From NCBI GenBank assembly GCA_002813895.1, contig CP024913.1, positions 1 to 64,000 on the forward strand: a DNA stretch of 64,000 bases, given 5' to 3'. The DNA is from Cyanobacterium sp. HL-69 (GTDB lineage Bacteria; Cyanobacteriota; Cyanobacteriia; Cyanobacteriales; Cyanobacteriaceae). The notes under the pieces were generated by a model, which was not told where the DNA came from, made no database searches, and saw nothing but the letters and a program-made list of their open reading frames with translations. Every line of letters starts with the position of its first letter. Positions within the stretch are counted from its first letter, which is position 1. Below are positions 1 to 7,924 of this stretch, one piece after another. A program made the position numbers and the translations under genes.

Positions 1-591
1 ATGTTTATTACCGTAACGGGATTTAAAGGTGGGGTAGGGAAAACGACTACAGCGGTGCATCTTGCTTGTTACTTTTCCCAATTTGGTAAAACCTTGTTGG
101 TGGATGGAGATCCCAATCAATCAGCTACTGCGTGGGAAAAACGAGGACAGTTACCGTTCAAAATAGTTAATCTGATGGCGGCGGCTAAGTATTCTCAGGA
201 ATATGAGCATATTATTATTGATACCGCTGCGCGCCCCGATGCTGACGAGATGAAGGCTTTAGTGGATGGTTGCGACTTGTTAATATTACCTACTTCCGCA
301 GAAGCTCTTGCCATAGATGCTCTTTTGCAAACCGTTGATTTACTTCACGATTTAGGGGGAGATTATCGAATTTTACTTACTATGATTCACCCACCCCCAG
401 TAAAGACTGGACAAATGGCAAAACAGGCATTAATGGATGCTGATTTGAAACTATTTGAAGGGGAAATCCGCCGTTATATTGCCTATGAAAAAGCGTCTCT
501 TATGGGTGTTCCTGTATATGAATCGGGAGATCGTCGGGGGAAAATTGCATGGAAAGACTATCAAAAAATCGGTAAGGAGATTTATTCATGA
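1..591 (+). CDS. parA: ParA-family partition ATPase (small type)
   Basis: Short ParA/MinD-like ATPase (196 aa) expected to segregate the replicon by cycling on nucleoid DNA with a centromere-binding partner. The deviant Walker A motif FKGGVGKTT with its signature lysine is at residues 8-16, the LLVDGDPNQSAT switch at about 32-43 and the HIIIDTAARPD Walker B at about 70-80. There is no N-terminal HTH extension, as in type Ib/ParF-like ATPases. The ATG is the first base of the window, so no upstream signal is visible. The stop overlaps the next gene's start (ATGA), implying translational coupling. A second, quite different ParA lies at 58429-59295. Confidence 0.9.
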   Translation: MFITVTGFKGGVGKTTTAVHLACYFSQFGKTLLVDGDPNQSATAWEKRGQLPFKIVNLMAAAKYSQEYEHIIIDTAARPDADEMKALVDGCDLLILPTSAEALAIDALLQTVDLLHDLGGDYRILLTMIHPPPVKTGQMAKQALMDADLKLFEGEIRRYIAYEKASLMGVPVYESGDRRGKIAWKDYQKIGKEIYS

Positions 592-989
592 ATAAGACTA
601 ATCCCTATGCTAATTTAACTAAAAACTTAAAAGCGAAGACCGATAAAACTAAATCTGAAAATCTTACCAAGATTCAAGAGGGAGATAGTAAAAATATAGA
701 GCAAGAAGAATCTTTATCAATGGAGTCTATTAACAAGGAAGAATCTCAGTCAGTAGTACCAAAGAAAAAAGGCAGACCATCCACGGGGAAGCGTAGTAAT
801 CCTGATTGGATTGGTCGTACTTATTATATAAGGAAAGAAATTGATTTTGATGTAGCAGACCAACTGCTAAAACTTAAGCGAGAGGGTATTGATTTAGATA
901 AATCTGACTTGGTGAATTTTCTCCTTGAAGAATGGGTAAAAAGTCAACAAGGTGAAAGGGCGACATTTCGCATTGGTGAAAATATGTAA
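588..989 (+). CDS. ParA partner, probable ribbon-helix-helix centromere-binding protein
   Basis: 133-aa protein overlapping the end of parA by 4 bp. The first ~60 residues are lysine/glutamate/serine-rich and probably disordered. A KKKGRPSTGKR basic patch follows, then a compact C-terminal part (about 75-130) with a predicted strand (RTYYIRKEIDFDV) and two helices, compatible with the ribbon-helix-helix fold of small ParB/ParG-type partners. Family membership is inferred from position and fold pattern only. The unrelated-looking gene at 58038-58445 occupies the same position beside the second ParA. Confidence 0.6.
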   Translation: MNKTNPYANLTKNLKAKTDKTKSENLTKIQEGDSKNIEQEESLSMESINKEESQSVVPKKKGRPSTGKRSNPDWIGRTYYIRKEIDFDVADQLLKLKREGIDLDKSDLVNFLLEEWVKSQQGERATFRIGENM

Positions 990-994
990 TAACT

Positions 995-1300
995 ATGAGC
1001 AAGAGTCGTTATCCCGATAACTGGAATGAGATTGCCTTCAAACAAAAGGAGAAAGTTAAATGGCGGTGTCAAAAATGCGGTGTGCAGTGCATTAAGCCGG
1101 GGGATAAGACGGCTCATCTTAGTAAATCGAACCGTGCCAAAATAACTATGGTGGTTCATCATTCTAATTATCAACCAGAGGATAATAGAGAAGAAAACTT
1201 GGTTTGCCTTTGTACCGCTTGTCATTTGAGTTACCATACCAGAAAGCGTGGTAATATCAGCATCGGACAGTTATCTCTTGATTTAGACGTTAATAACTAA
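995..1300 (+). CDS. Small HNH endonuclease (copy 1, zinc ligands complete)
   Basis: 101-aa HNH-type nuclease. The zinc-binding pairs are visible as WRCQKCG (about residues 24-30) and CLCTACH (about 71-77); the catalytic HHS is near residue 52 and the Asn/His of the HNH fold lie in ENLVCLC...CH. It starts 5 bp after the preceding gene, so it is probably the third gene of the partition operon. A copy at 59466-59762 is nearly identical at both DNA and protein level. Copy 1 keeps all four zinc cysteines, while copy 2 has lost one. Its substrate is unknown; small free-standing HNH proteins are often homing, restriction or plasmid-encoded nicking enzymes. Confidence 0.8.
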   Translation: MSKSRYPDNWNEIAFKQKEKVKWRCQKCGVQCIKPGDKTAHLSKSNRAKITMVVHHSNYQPEDNREENLVCLCTACHLSYHTRKRGNISIGQLSLDLDVNN

Positions 1301-1397
1301 CCTTAAAAAAACGTGCTAAGGGTTATCTAAAATTCATGCTAAAAGTACCTCAATGCTACACCCCATAAAGGGTTGACTCGTTCATAAATACTCAGAT

Positions 1398-1520
1398 GGG
1401 TGGAGCGTTACGTTGCTTGTTTTATGCCCATCACCGAGCGTGATAGGCACGAACGCCCTTTGATGGCAACCTCGTAAAGAAGCCTATGGTGGTGCAAAAA
1501 CTACGTTCCTACACGCTCCC
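1398..1520 (+). other. Structured repeat element A (candidate ncRNA), copy 1 of 3
   Basis: A 123-nt stretch sharing a layout with 2521-2642 and 22138-22259. It opens with GGGTGGAGCGT and closes with ACACGCTCCC, so GGAGCGT pairs with ACGCTCC. Inside is a hairpin ATCAC/GTGAT (near 1430-1444). The 3' half has the shared pattern CC-TATGG...AAAAACT before the closing stem. Primary sequence varies between copies while pairing is kept. It lies in the 617-bp gene-free stretch 1301-1917. The strand is given by the orientation in which the three copies align; transcription is not shown. I do not recognise it as a known RNA family. Confidence 0.55.
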
Positions 1521-1674
1521 AACATAGCTCAAACTCATATACTGTATTAGTTTGACTCGCATGACTGCATAACAACTTATTAGCACTTGAGTGAATCAAG
1601 TTTGAGCGGAGAACCATTAAACTTAGAATTAGCGCACCACACTGAGTATTAGACTATATATGGGTTTAAGTATT

Positions 1675-1822
1675 GTTACTATCAATTAGAGCAGCACAGG
1701 TGATAAGTTTTAAATCAGGGTTAAACTGATCCCCTGTGCGTGTTAAATTCATGATTACTACCTCTGTTCAAGCAGAGGCTTTACTTTTTGTTTTGAACTA
1801 GAGGATTAATCTCCTCTTTTTC
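1675..1822 (+). terminator. Stacked leader hairpins and intrinsic terminator before 1918
   Basis: Three successive hairpins: a nested one between CACAGG (near 1694) and CCTGTG (near 1738) with ATCAG/CTGAT inside; CCTCTG/CAGAGG at 1761-1778; and AGAGGA/TCCTCT at 1800-1817 followed by a T-run to 1822. The last has the form of a rho-independent terminator on the + strand. It lies about 95 bp before the 1918 gene, so it could end the partition transcript or attenuate the 1918 gene. The rest of 1301-1917 besides element A and these hairpins shows no gene. Confidence 0.55.
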
Positions 1823-1917
1823 TTGTCCTTATTATAATTTTTTAAAAAGTTTATTATGTTAAAATATTAGTATTTATTACTACTTTTAAATAAAAGTTTT
1901 CCAGCGCACTTAAAACC

Positions 1918-2238
1918 ATGAATAAACCAAAGATTGTTAAGCGAGTAATAGATAGATTATTCAGAAAAAAGAATGAAGATAAAGCATGGAATGAGTTTGT
2001 AGATATGGGAGTAGAAGCCTATATGGAACAGCACAACATTCAGACTAAAGAAGAACCCATAATAGACGCAGTTAGGGCATTAATCATCGGTAAAATTTAC
2101 ATCTCTGAACAGTCAGAAATAGTAGCTGAAATGGTAAAAGTTGACAGAGATTTAGAGGAAACAATTATGGCGATGATAGGTCATAATGTCATCCCAAAAA
2201 CTATGCCAGAAATGGAACAGATGAAAGATTTTAATTGA
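1918..2238 (+). CDS. Hypothetical protein (106 aa)
   Basis: Unrecognised 106-aa protein. It begins with a basic stretch (NKPKIVKRVIDRLFRKK) and continues as mostly helical, acidic sequence ending in a Met-rich tail (PKTMPEMEQMKDF). No catalytic motif, signal peptide or membrane segment is visible. It stands alone between two copies of the structured element (1398-1520 and 2521-2642) and behind a terminator-like leader. The start has no strong Shine-Dalgarno; an AGCGCAC box sits just upstream at 1903. It may be a small regulator of the replicon, but that rests on location only. Confidence 0.5.
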   Translation: MNKPKIVKRVIDRLFRKKNEDKAWNEFVDMGVEAYMEQHNIQTKEEPIIDAVRALIIGKIYISEQSEIVAEMVKVDRDLEETIMAMIGHNVIPKTMPEMEQMKDFN

Positions 2239-2283
2239 ACGCCCGAAAAATTCCCGTATCCGTTATCCTCAAACGCCTTGATT

Positions 2284-2321
2284 AATTTTGTACTACACCT
2301 TCTGATTTTTTTATGTTAAAA
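2284..2321 (-). repeat. Repeat R1, inverted copy of the R2/R3 core
   Basis: The stretch TTTTGTACTACACCTT followed by a T-rich run and TATGTTA is the reverse complement of the core of R2 and R3 (TAACATAAATTT...AAGGTGTAGTAC). It opens the repeat-rich, gene-free region 2239-2806. Confidence 0.65.
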
Positions 2322-2390
2322 ACTATATATGATAAGGTGTCTGGAGCTTGATTAACTCTCCTCTCCCATAAATGACTAACCCTGAAGCTA

Positions 2391-2462
2391 TTGATATATC
2401 TAGCTTGTAGGTCACTTCTAACATAAATTTGTTGAAAGGTGTAGTACAGATTTGAGAAAAGC
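2391..2462 (+). repeat. Repeat R2, direct repeat left of element B
   Basis: About 72 bp, from TTGATATATCTAG through TAACATAAATTTGTTGAAAG and GTGTAGTACAGATTT to GAGAAAAGC. It is repeated at 2678-2753 (R3) in the same orientation, and in part inverted at 2284-2321 (R1). R2 and R3 bracket structured element B. Confidence 0.7.
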
Positions 2463-2520
2463 ACCCAACCCATAACGCTCTCATCAAACCGAAAACCAAA
2501 GTAATCATAAATTGTCGTGG

Positions 2521-2642
2521 GGGTGGAGCGTTGCGTTGCTTCGTCTTTCAACACCATCCATGATGGTGAAGGAATATAACATAACACCGATCTATTTGAA
2601 GTTAAACCGCATGGCTAAAAGACTTCACGCCTTCACGCTCCC
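2521..2642 (+). other. Structured repeat element B (candidate ncRNA), copy 2 of 3
   Basis: A 122-nt copy of the structured element. It opens with GGGTGGAGCGTTGCGTTGCT and closes with TTCACGCTCCC (GGAGCGT pairs with ACGCTCC). The internal hairpin is CACCAT/ATGGTG around 2552-2573. A further stem GAAGT/ACTTC encloses the shared CCGCATGGCTAAAAG segment. It is flanked by the R2 and R3 direct repeats. A reading frame can be drawn across it on the minus strand but looks like chance, as it crosses repeats and stems. Confidence 0.55.
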
Positions 2643-2677
2643 TAGCTAATCCAATCAACCAATAACGCTCTAATATA

Positions 2678-2753
2678 TTGCTATATCTAGATTAGGATTT
2701 ACTTTTAACATAAATTTGAGATAAGGTGTAGTACGGATTTTGGGAGAGAAAAG
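2678..2753 (+). repeat. Repeat R3, direct repeat right of element B
   Basis: About 76 bp matching R2: TTGCTATATCTAGATTAGG, then TTAACATAAATTTGAGATAA, then GGTGTAGTACGGATTT and GAGAAAAGC. The region between 2754 and the exonuclease gene shows nothing further. Confidence 0.7.
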
Positions 2754-2806
2754 CTAATCCCTGAGAAACCCAATGAAAGGTCAAGGATCGACGAGTTATC
2801 TAAGAA

Positions 2807-3547
2807 TTAAATCAAGGAGAGGAGATGTGCCTTGAGGATTAGGACAAAGGAATCGTAGGGAATATTGAGATGTGGGTTATCAAGCACGGCGGACTTCCAA
2901 AGTGTTAATGCAGTTTTCTGGGAAACACGACGTTGAATAACCAATGACGTTAGGTTTAGAGTATCAAGATATTGAAATAGTTGAGCGTTGGAACTAACAG
3001 GTTTTGTGGTGTTAGCAGTAGTTGTAGTTTGAGTAGTGGTGGTAGAGGTCGTAGTTGTTTTAATTGATGGGTTTTCAGTAAATAGTTTATGGAGTACAGC
3101 AATATGTAAAGCGTCACCAATAGCACTATGCAGAGATAGCTTTATTTTATTTCTTACATGGGGAGGAAGATATTGCAGTATAGTCTCAGAATTAACATGA
3201 AATTCCTCACCTATATCTTTTAAGGTTATTTTACCAAGTTCATCTTGTAAATCAAGCAGACTATACTTTGAGAGGTTTAAACCAGAGTCCTTAAGAATTT
3301 GTTTATCATGTGTTTTATCCCAAAAAACAAGAGTTTTCATATTTTTAAAGGGTGATATAGTCTTTATAATGCTTGCTCGTACTTCTTGGAGTTTGATGTT
3401 AGGAGCAAAAGTAAAAGATCTAAAACAAAGATATTGATCTCCCCACCAAGCTAAACCAAATTCAGTAGGTCTAAGTTGTCCACCACCTTCACGGGTAAAC
3501 TCAAAATCAAGATAGCCGATATTCCTTAACTGATTCTTATTTGCCAT
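2807..3547 (-). CDS. DEDDh-type 3'-5' exonuclease-like protein
   Basis: 246-aa protein with an RNase H-fold exonuclease pattern of the DnaQ/RNase T kind. D14 and E16 lie in GYLDFEFT (Exo I), a WDKTHDKQIL segment around 76-85 could supply the Exo II aspartate, and H140/D145 in LHSAIGDAL fit Exo III (HxxxxD). These residues would hold two metal ions for 3'-5' removal of nucleotides from DNA or RNA. Residues about 163-182 are an almost pure Thr linker, followed by a C-terminal helical domain (about 185-246) of unknown role. It stands alone, reading towards the R1-R3 repeat region. The fold call is by motif; substrate unknown. Confidence 0.65.
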   Translation of the reverse strand: MANKNQLRNIGYLDFEFTREGGGQLRPTEFGLAWWGDQYLCFRSFTFAPNIKLQEVRASIIKTISPFKNMKTLVFWDKTHDKQILKDSGLNLSKYSLLDLQDELGKITLKDIGEEFHVNSETILQYLPPHVRNKIKLSLHSAIGDALHIAVLHKLFTENPSIKTTTTSTTTTQTTTTANTTKPVSSNAQLFQYLDTLNLTSLVIQRRVSQKTALTLWKSAVLDNPHLNIPYDSFVLILKAHLLSLI

Positions 3548-4213
3548 AGTCCATGTTCCTCAAGATACACTTGCCTATGTAATTATCGTGCCATTAAGAT
3601 TGATTCTTTGAAATCTCCCATAAGAAATCGTAGGCATTCATTGGGTAGATTAAAGTTGTTGAGAAGATATTTTTAAAATCAGTTAGGTGTAAAGTCTTGT
3701 AGAGTTAACTATCTCACCAAGGACTGAGAGTAATTTAATTTTAGTTGAGGGTTATTAAATTGTTTTGGGTGATACTCCCCAGATCATTTTTGTCGCACTC
3801 CCTCCAAAGTCCAACGCCAGTAAAAACGGTTTTTTGTTTCTTTTCGTTACTTTTTCATATAGTATAAACGTTCTGTATTTTTTTGTACCCTATTGGGACT
3901 AAAACAAGGCTATAATCCACCCATTTAAGGTCTAAAATCTAAAATAATGCTTGTTATTTTAAAATAATAAGTCTTTTTTTAGTCTCATATTGAACCATTA
4001 GAGTCTTAATTAGACACGGTTTTCATTCATTTTTACCATTCCTCTACAAAATAACTCCCATTTCTCCCCAAAACGGCTGTAACCACGAGGACTCGTTTAA
4101 ACAAGCCATTTTTGCGAATTGTTAAATTTCTAGTCCGATTTTCATTGGTAGGCAATAAAATAGGGTTATTTGTTGTGGATTTAGCCAAAAAATGACGTTT
4201 TGAGGGAAAAAAC
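3548..4213. other. Gene-free 666 bp upstream of the relaxase operon; oriT candidate region
   Basis: No reading frame worth calling. The stretch near 3770-3850 is compositionally distinct (CTCCCTCCAAAGTCCAACGC, then the near-palindrome GTAAAAACGGTTTTTTG). Transfer origins usually sit beside the relaxase genes, so oriT may be here, but I cannot point to a nic site. Confidence 0.3.
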
Positions 4214-4507
4214 TTGCCTAGAAAAATTATTTGTTCAGTTTACCTTAATGAAGATGAAAAGGAAAAAGCAAATGCCCTTAGTGAAGAAAGAGGAATAACT
4301 CTATCAGATTTATTTAAGTCAGTATTGTATAGAAAGATTCCCAAGACACCAAGCCAAGTAAAAGTGAAAGCAATATTAAAGTTAGGAGAGGTGAGGAATC
4401 AGATTGAAGAATTGATGGAATATATACCATTGGAGCAACAAAAGAAGTTTAAAGATTTTAGTAAAGTGTTAGAAGAAGTAGAGGAAGAAATTGAACTATG
4501 CCCGTAG
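4214..4507 (+). CDS. Mobilisation accessory protein (MobC-like/ribbon-helix-helix)
   Basis: 97-aa protein beginning PRKIICSVYLNEDEKEKANA, the usual start of MobC/ribbon-helix-helix accessory proteins: a strand that reads DNA, then SEERGITLSDLFKSVLYRKI as helices. The C-terminal half is helical and charged. The initiator is TTG by position (TTGCCTAGAAAA), after GAGGGAAA. It overlaps the relaxase start by 10 bp, the normal arrangement for a relaxosome accessory factor that binds oriT and helps the relaxase. The family name is inferred from start pattern and context. Confidence 0.7.
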   Translation: MPRKIICSVYLNEDEKEKANALSEERGITLSDLFKSVLYRKIPKTPSQVKVKAILKLGEVRNQIEELMEYIPLEQQKKFKDFSKVLEEVEEEIELCP

Positions 4508-5706
4508 CAAAGCAAATAAAAGGAGCTGACTTCTACCGATGTATATCGTACTTACTTGATAGGGAAGAAAAAGAAATCATAGAAAGTAACCTGTCAGGTA
4601 AAACAGCGATCGCCCTTAGTAAAAGATTTGAATTATGTTGTCAGTTAAATGGGAGGATGAGAAAACCTGTATATCACGCCACAATCTCATTTAACCCGAA
4701 TGAAGGTGAGTTGGATAATAGAAAGTTAAGGGCAATCTCCTATGATTATTTATATGGCATGGGCTTTGGGGAAGAAGAACCTGATTTAGATAAGTTGGAG
4801 AAGGAGAAAAGGAAGGGTGAAGGGCGAATGTTTGGTAGGGAATCCCTTGCTGTACCTTATGTGGTAGTGAAACATGATGATACGGAACATCAGCATATCC
4901 ATATTGTGGCAGGTAGAGTAAGACATGACGGAAGCTGTGTGTCTAGTTATTGGGATTACCGTAAGTCTGAAAGGGTATTGAGGATGTTGGAAAACTACCA
5001 TGGATTATCAAGCCCTGAAGGCACGGAAGTATTACAAGAGTTGAGAGATATTTTAGATAGGAGTAAGGAGCAATGTAAGGATTTTCAAGAATTAGATTTA
5101 GCCCTAAACCAAGAGGGAGTCAAAGTTTACAAGAAGAAGAGCGGTATTGTTTATGGTTACAAAAATAGTCACTATAAGGGTAATACTTTAGGAGCGAAAT
5201 ATACTCTACAGGGGATGAGTAAGGTGTTGGATATAAAAGGGTTAGAGGACTATCAAACCACTACTCCTAGTTTTGAATTTGATGATGAGTTTATCAAGAG
5301 GTTAGAGCAGTATAGGAATACCATGGAACAACTACTCAAAAATCAGGATACTGAGAGTTATAAGGGTGATTATTATGCCATTGAAAGGAGTAAGAAAAGT
5401 TTGGTGGTGAGTAAGGTTGATAATTCTGATGAGATGATTAAGTGGATTAAACCTGCACCTAATAAGCCATGGATTCTTAATAACTTTAGGTTTACAAGGG
5501 ATACCTATGATGATTTTGAGGAGAAGACAATAGGAGTAAAAAACACCCTTGAGGTGCAGGAGAAAGAGAGGATTAAACAACTCGAAGCCGTTGAAAAACA
5601 GCAGGAGATTCAAAAGAAATTAATGGAGCAGATACCCTCGTCACAATCAGCTTCGGGAACTATCACTACTAACTCAGGAACTAACAGAAGGAGACGAGGC
5701 AGATAA
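4498..5706 (+). CDS. Relaxase/mobilisation nuclease
   Basis: 402-aa relaxase that would nick one strand at oriT and stay covalently attached through a tyrosine for conjugal mobilisation. The N-terminus (GADFYRCISYLLDREEKE) carries the candidate catalytic Tyr13 and the usual family start. The metal-binding triad is clear as HDDTEHQHIHIVAGRV (H-x5-HxHxH pattern, about residues 125-140). The C-terminal ~150 residues are charged, helical and end in an Arg-rich tail (NRRRRGR). No type IV secretion gene is in the window, so the replicon would be mobilisable, not self-transmissible, on this evidence. Assigned to the Relaxase/MobP-MobV superfamily; the exact MOB class is not decided. Confidence 0.85.
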   Translation: MPVAKQIKGADFYRCISYLLDREEKEIIESNLSGKTAIALSKRFELCCQLNGRMRKPVYHATISFNPNEGELDNRKLRAISYDYLYGMGFGEEEPDLDKLEKEKRKGEGRMFGRESLAVPYVVVKHDDTEHQHIHIVAGRVRHDGSCVSSYWDYRKSERVLRMLENYHGLSSPEGTEVLQELRDILDRSKEQCKDFQELDLALNQEGVKVYKKKSGIVYGYKNSHYKGNTLGAKYTLQGMSKVLDIKGLEDYQTTTPSFEFDDEFIKRLEQYRNTMEQLLKNQDTESYKGDYYAIERSKKSLVVSKVDNSDEMIKWIKPAPNKPWILNNFRFTRDTYDDFEEKTIGVKNTLEVQEKERIKQLEAVEKQQEIQKKLMEQIPSSQSASGTITTNSGTNRRRRGR

Positions 5707-5829
5707 CCAGTGCATCTTAACACCAGAAGGAGAAGGAGGAGGTAACGAGCGCACCTTTGAACTAGCAAGTGACTTTAACATGAAAATGCAAAACCCGTAG
5801 TAAGATAACCAGCGCACTTTAATCCCTAC

Positions 5830-6036
5830 CTATAACGCAAAGGTGGGATTCCGACCTAATTCTTGGGCTATCTCAATCCATTCTTGGATAATGATTTCAG
5901 CATTAGCTATTGCTTCAGCATAAGTTTTTCCATCAGCAAAACAACCGGGTAACTCTGGTACTTCTACGACAAAACAATTATCTTCAACACTCCAATCAAT
6001 TATTAATTTATATTTTTTACCATCAATACTTTTCAT
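5830..6036 (-). CDS. hicB: HicB-like antitoxin
   Basis: About 68 aa from the Met at 6036 (a longer frame to 6081 exists, but MKSIDGKKYKLIIDW is the family-like start). The pattern YKLIIDWSVEDNCFVVEVPE followed by LPGCFADGKTYAEAIANA is the HicB RNase H-like antitoxin fold. No hicA toxin is adjacent. It is instead the third gene behind a YefM/YoeB pair, overlapping the yoeB stop by 14 bp. Such HicB-like third genes are common in cyanobacteria; whether it regulates the neighbouring pair is not known. Confidence 0.8.
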   Translation of the reverse strand: MKSIDGKKYKLIIDWSVEDNCFVVEVPELPGCFADGKTYAEAIANAEIIIQEWIEIAQELGRNPTFAL

Positions 6037-6361
6037 AATGATAACGTGCTTGTAAAAAGTCAATACGCTCCTCTGTGACACGATAAACCAATCTATGCTC
6101 TAAATCAATTCTGCGTGACCATGTGTTGGAGTCTAAAAATTTGAGTGGCTCTGGTTTACCAATACCTTCAAACGGTGATTTCATAATAGCTTCAATTAAA
6201 TCAAGAATTTTATTTGCTTTTGTTTTATCCGTACGATACCACCATGCTAAATCCTCTCGAAAACGAGGATGAAAAACTGGAAACAGTGACTTTACTTCTA
6301 TAGACTCACTTTTAGTCGCTTTTTGTTGTTCTTTCCGATTGTTTTTCTTTCTACCTTTCAA
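6023..6361 (-). CDS. yoeB: YoeB/Txe-family toxin
   Basis: 112-aa RelE-superfamily ribosome-dependent mRNA interferase. The core from about residue 27 reads FPVFHPRFREDLAWWYRTDK, then GIGKPEPLKF, NTWSRRIDLEHRLVYRV and ends ARYHYEKY, which is the standard Txe/YoeB order, including the RLVYR strand and terminal HY. The ~25-residue Lys/Glu-rich N-terminal extension is longer than usual; a shorter start is possible. It overlaps the antitoxin gene by 11 bp. Confidence 0.85.
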   Translation of the reverse strand: MKGRKKNNRKEQQKATKSESIEVKSLFPVFHPRFREDLAWWYRTDKTKANKILDLIEAIMKSPFEGIGKPEPLKFLDSNTWSRRIDLEHRLVYRVTEERIDFLQARYHYEKY

Positions 6362-6647
6362 TCCCTAATTCCCCACATAAATCATCCACCGTATGAGGAG
6401 AAGGAGGTTGTTGTTTATCCCATTGTTTAGAATCTTCTAAGGCTTCTAATAGTCTTTGAGCGTTGGAGGGAGATCTCAATAAATAAACAGTTTCCAATAA
6501 ACTTGATAAATCCTCAGCACTGATAAGAGCAATATCTTTATGCCCACGACGTTTGATAACAGCTATACTGTTGTCATTTTCTACTTCATTGAGTAAACTG
6601 GCTAAATTTTCCCGTGCTTGAGTATAACTGGTTTCTATGGAAAACAT
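6351..6647 (-). CDS. yefM: YefM/Phd-family antitoxin
   Basis: 98-aa antitoxin, first gene of a three-gene minus-strand operon. The N-terminus (YTQARENLASLLNEVEND followed by IAVIKRRGHKDIALISAEDL) is the Phd/YefM DNA-binding fold, and the C-terminal half (after residue 55) is the flexible toxin-neutralising tail. It would repress its own operon together with the toxin. Confidence 0.88.
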   Translation of the reverse strand: MFSIETSYTQARENLASLLNEVENDNSIAVIKRRGHKDIALISAEDLSSLLETVYLLRSPSNAQRLLEALEDSKQWDKQQPPSPHTVDDLCGELGIER

Positions 6648-6702
6648 ATTTAATCAACCTGTCCAGTAATTCTGTACATATTTGTTTTTCCTAGTTTACC
6701 TC

Positions 6703-6748
6703 AAATTGGGGTAAAGGGGTAAAGCTAGGGAAAGTGTAGAAATGGCAA
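6703..6748. repeat. Remnant of an IS end
   Basis: GGGGTAAAGCTAGGGAAAGT and the following GTAGAAATGGCAAAG resemble, in reverse complement, the stretch at 61946-61985. Two diverged copies next to genes with no intact transposase suggest leftover insertion-sequence ends. Confidence 0.4.
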
Positions 6749-6909
6749 AGTAAATTAATAGAAGTTCCGAATATACTAAAGTATTGGCACTTCTTTCTAT
6801 TTTTCTTCTAAACTTTGGGTTTATCTGATGAAATCTTGACAATAAAGAGTAAAAAGTTCCGACACCATCGAAAATCAGCCCTTTTTGATACACACACACA
6901 AAATAAATA

Positions 6910-7182
6910 CTATATTACCCTTATCTGAATAGTTATATCTTCATAAGGGTAAACATCCAAACGCCAGAATGCATTAGCTCCGATAGTTATTCGTTCTTCA
7001 ACATCAATACCTGCTTGACCTTGTTGTTGAAAAGGAGGACTACTACTACGCAAACGCCAATTAAAAGCAGAGGACGGTGAAATCAAACCATAGGTTCTTC
7101 CCAAAGTTAAAAAAGAACCTCGAGCAACCCTTGTCCAACTATCTTTAGGACAATCTATCACAGTTGTTCTTCGCCTTGCCAT
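6910..7182 (-). CDS. Hypothetical protein (90 aa)
   Basis: Unrecognised 90-aa protein. It has a basic N-terminus (MARRRTTVIDCPKDSW), a Ser/Pro-rich middle and a C-terminal stretch of alternating hydrophobics (IDVEERITIGANAFW, then YEDITIQIRVI) suggesting beta strands. It lies 2 bp after the 7185-7583 gene, so the two are probably co-transcribed. No motif for a function was found. Confidence 0.55.
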   Translation of the reverse strand: MARRRTTVIDCPKDSWTRVARGSFLTLGRTYGLISPSSAFNWRLRSSSPPFQQQGQAGIDVEERITIGANAFWRLDVYPYEDITIQIRVI

Positions 7183-7184
7183 AA

Positions 7185-7583
7185 TTATTTCTCCGTATCT
7201 ATAAATTTATAGGTTTTCAGATTTTTAAATGATTTAAGCACTTGATATGCAGAATCAATACTAATTTGACGTTCAAAAATTATTAACATTTTCTCAATTA
7301 AATCAGATTCACCTTCAATAGGAAAAATATCAGGTGTTAAAAAAGTTTTAGCATTCTTAAAATTTACAATATGTCCACCTAAATCTAAATAATTATCAGA
7401 GTCTTTAAAAAAAATTAACAATATTTCTTCAGCATTATTAATCGGAAAACAACACTGAGTTAAAATAAGTTTACAAGCCATAGTAGGTGCTGATATTTGG
7501 TCATATAACATTACAACACTTCTAAGAAGACCGAAGTCACTTTCCTGAAAATCACTGACGGTAATAAATGGTTTTTCATTCAT
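7185..7583 (-). CDS. Hypothetical protein (132 aa)
   Basis: The start is taken at 7583 (MNEKPFITVSDFQESDFG), with GGAG 13-17 nt upstream; an in-frame Met at 7610 precedes that GGAG and is less likely. The protein is hydrophobic-rich and mixed alpha/beta, with no catalytic motif recognised. It is first of a two-gene minus-strand operon with the 90-aa protein. Function unknown. Confidence 0.55.
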   Translation of the reverse strand: MNEKPFITVSDFQESDFGLLRSVVMLYDQISAPTMACKLILTQCCFPINNAEEILLIFFKDSDNYLDLGGHIVNFKNAKTFLTPDIFPIEGESDLIEKMLIIFERQISIDSAYQVLKSFKNLKTYKFIDTEK

Positions 7584-7924
7584 AACATTATTTAATCTCC
7601 ATAATGTCAATATGTTAGTAAATGATTGTCAACAAATATGCAGTTTATCAAATGTAGGTTAATTTTACATTTTAGGTTTAATTCTAACTAAATAATCTTA
7701 GATTGACAATTATTTTCTTTTACAAAATATTACTTATTTGAACTACATTTAATGGACTTATGTATTACTAATATAAGTAGTAAATAAAAAGTCAAAAGGT
7801 AGTATTAAACTTCAAAAATTATTGATTATCAACACTAAGATTCAAAGCAAAAGTAACATAGAGTGTATTATCAGTTTGGCTTGGCATTCATACCCAATAC
7901 CCCCTAAAATAACCTGTTCTTGGA

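Noticed and set aside
944-1237. Minus-strand reading frame opposite HNH copy 1 (and its twin at 59454-59705)
   Set aside because: It is the complement of the conserved HNH gene; the two copies are similar only because the HNH genes are.
1398-1520. HEARO/omega RNA guiding the HNH nuclease at 995
   Set aside because: The HNH protein is only 101 aa with no RuvC or IscB-type domains, the RNA lies downstream of the gene, and copies B and C are not next to an HNH gene.
2282-2587. Minus-strand 101-aa frame
   Set aside because: It crosses repeats R1 and R2 and half of structured element B; no protein-like pattern or ribosome-binding site.
3770-3850. A defined nic site at oriT
   Set aside because: No match to the nic motifs I know; only the general location next to the relaxase genes supports oriT.
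6696-6899. Minus-strand 67-aa frame
   Set aside because: It overlaps an IS-end remnant and has no start signal or recognisable domain.
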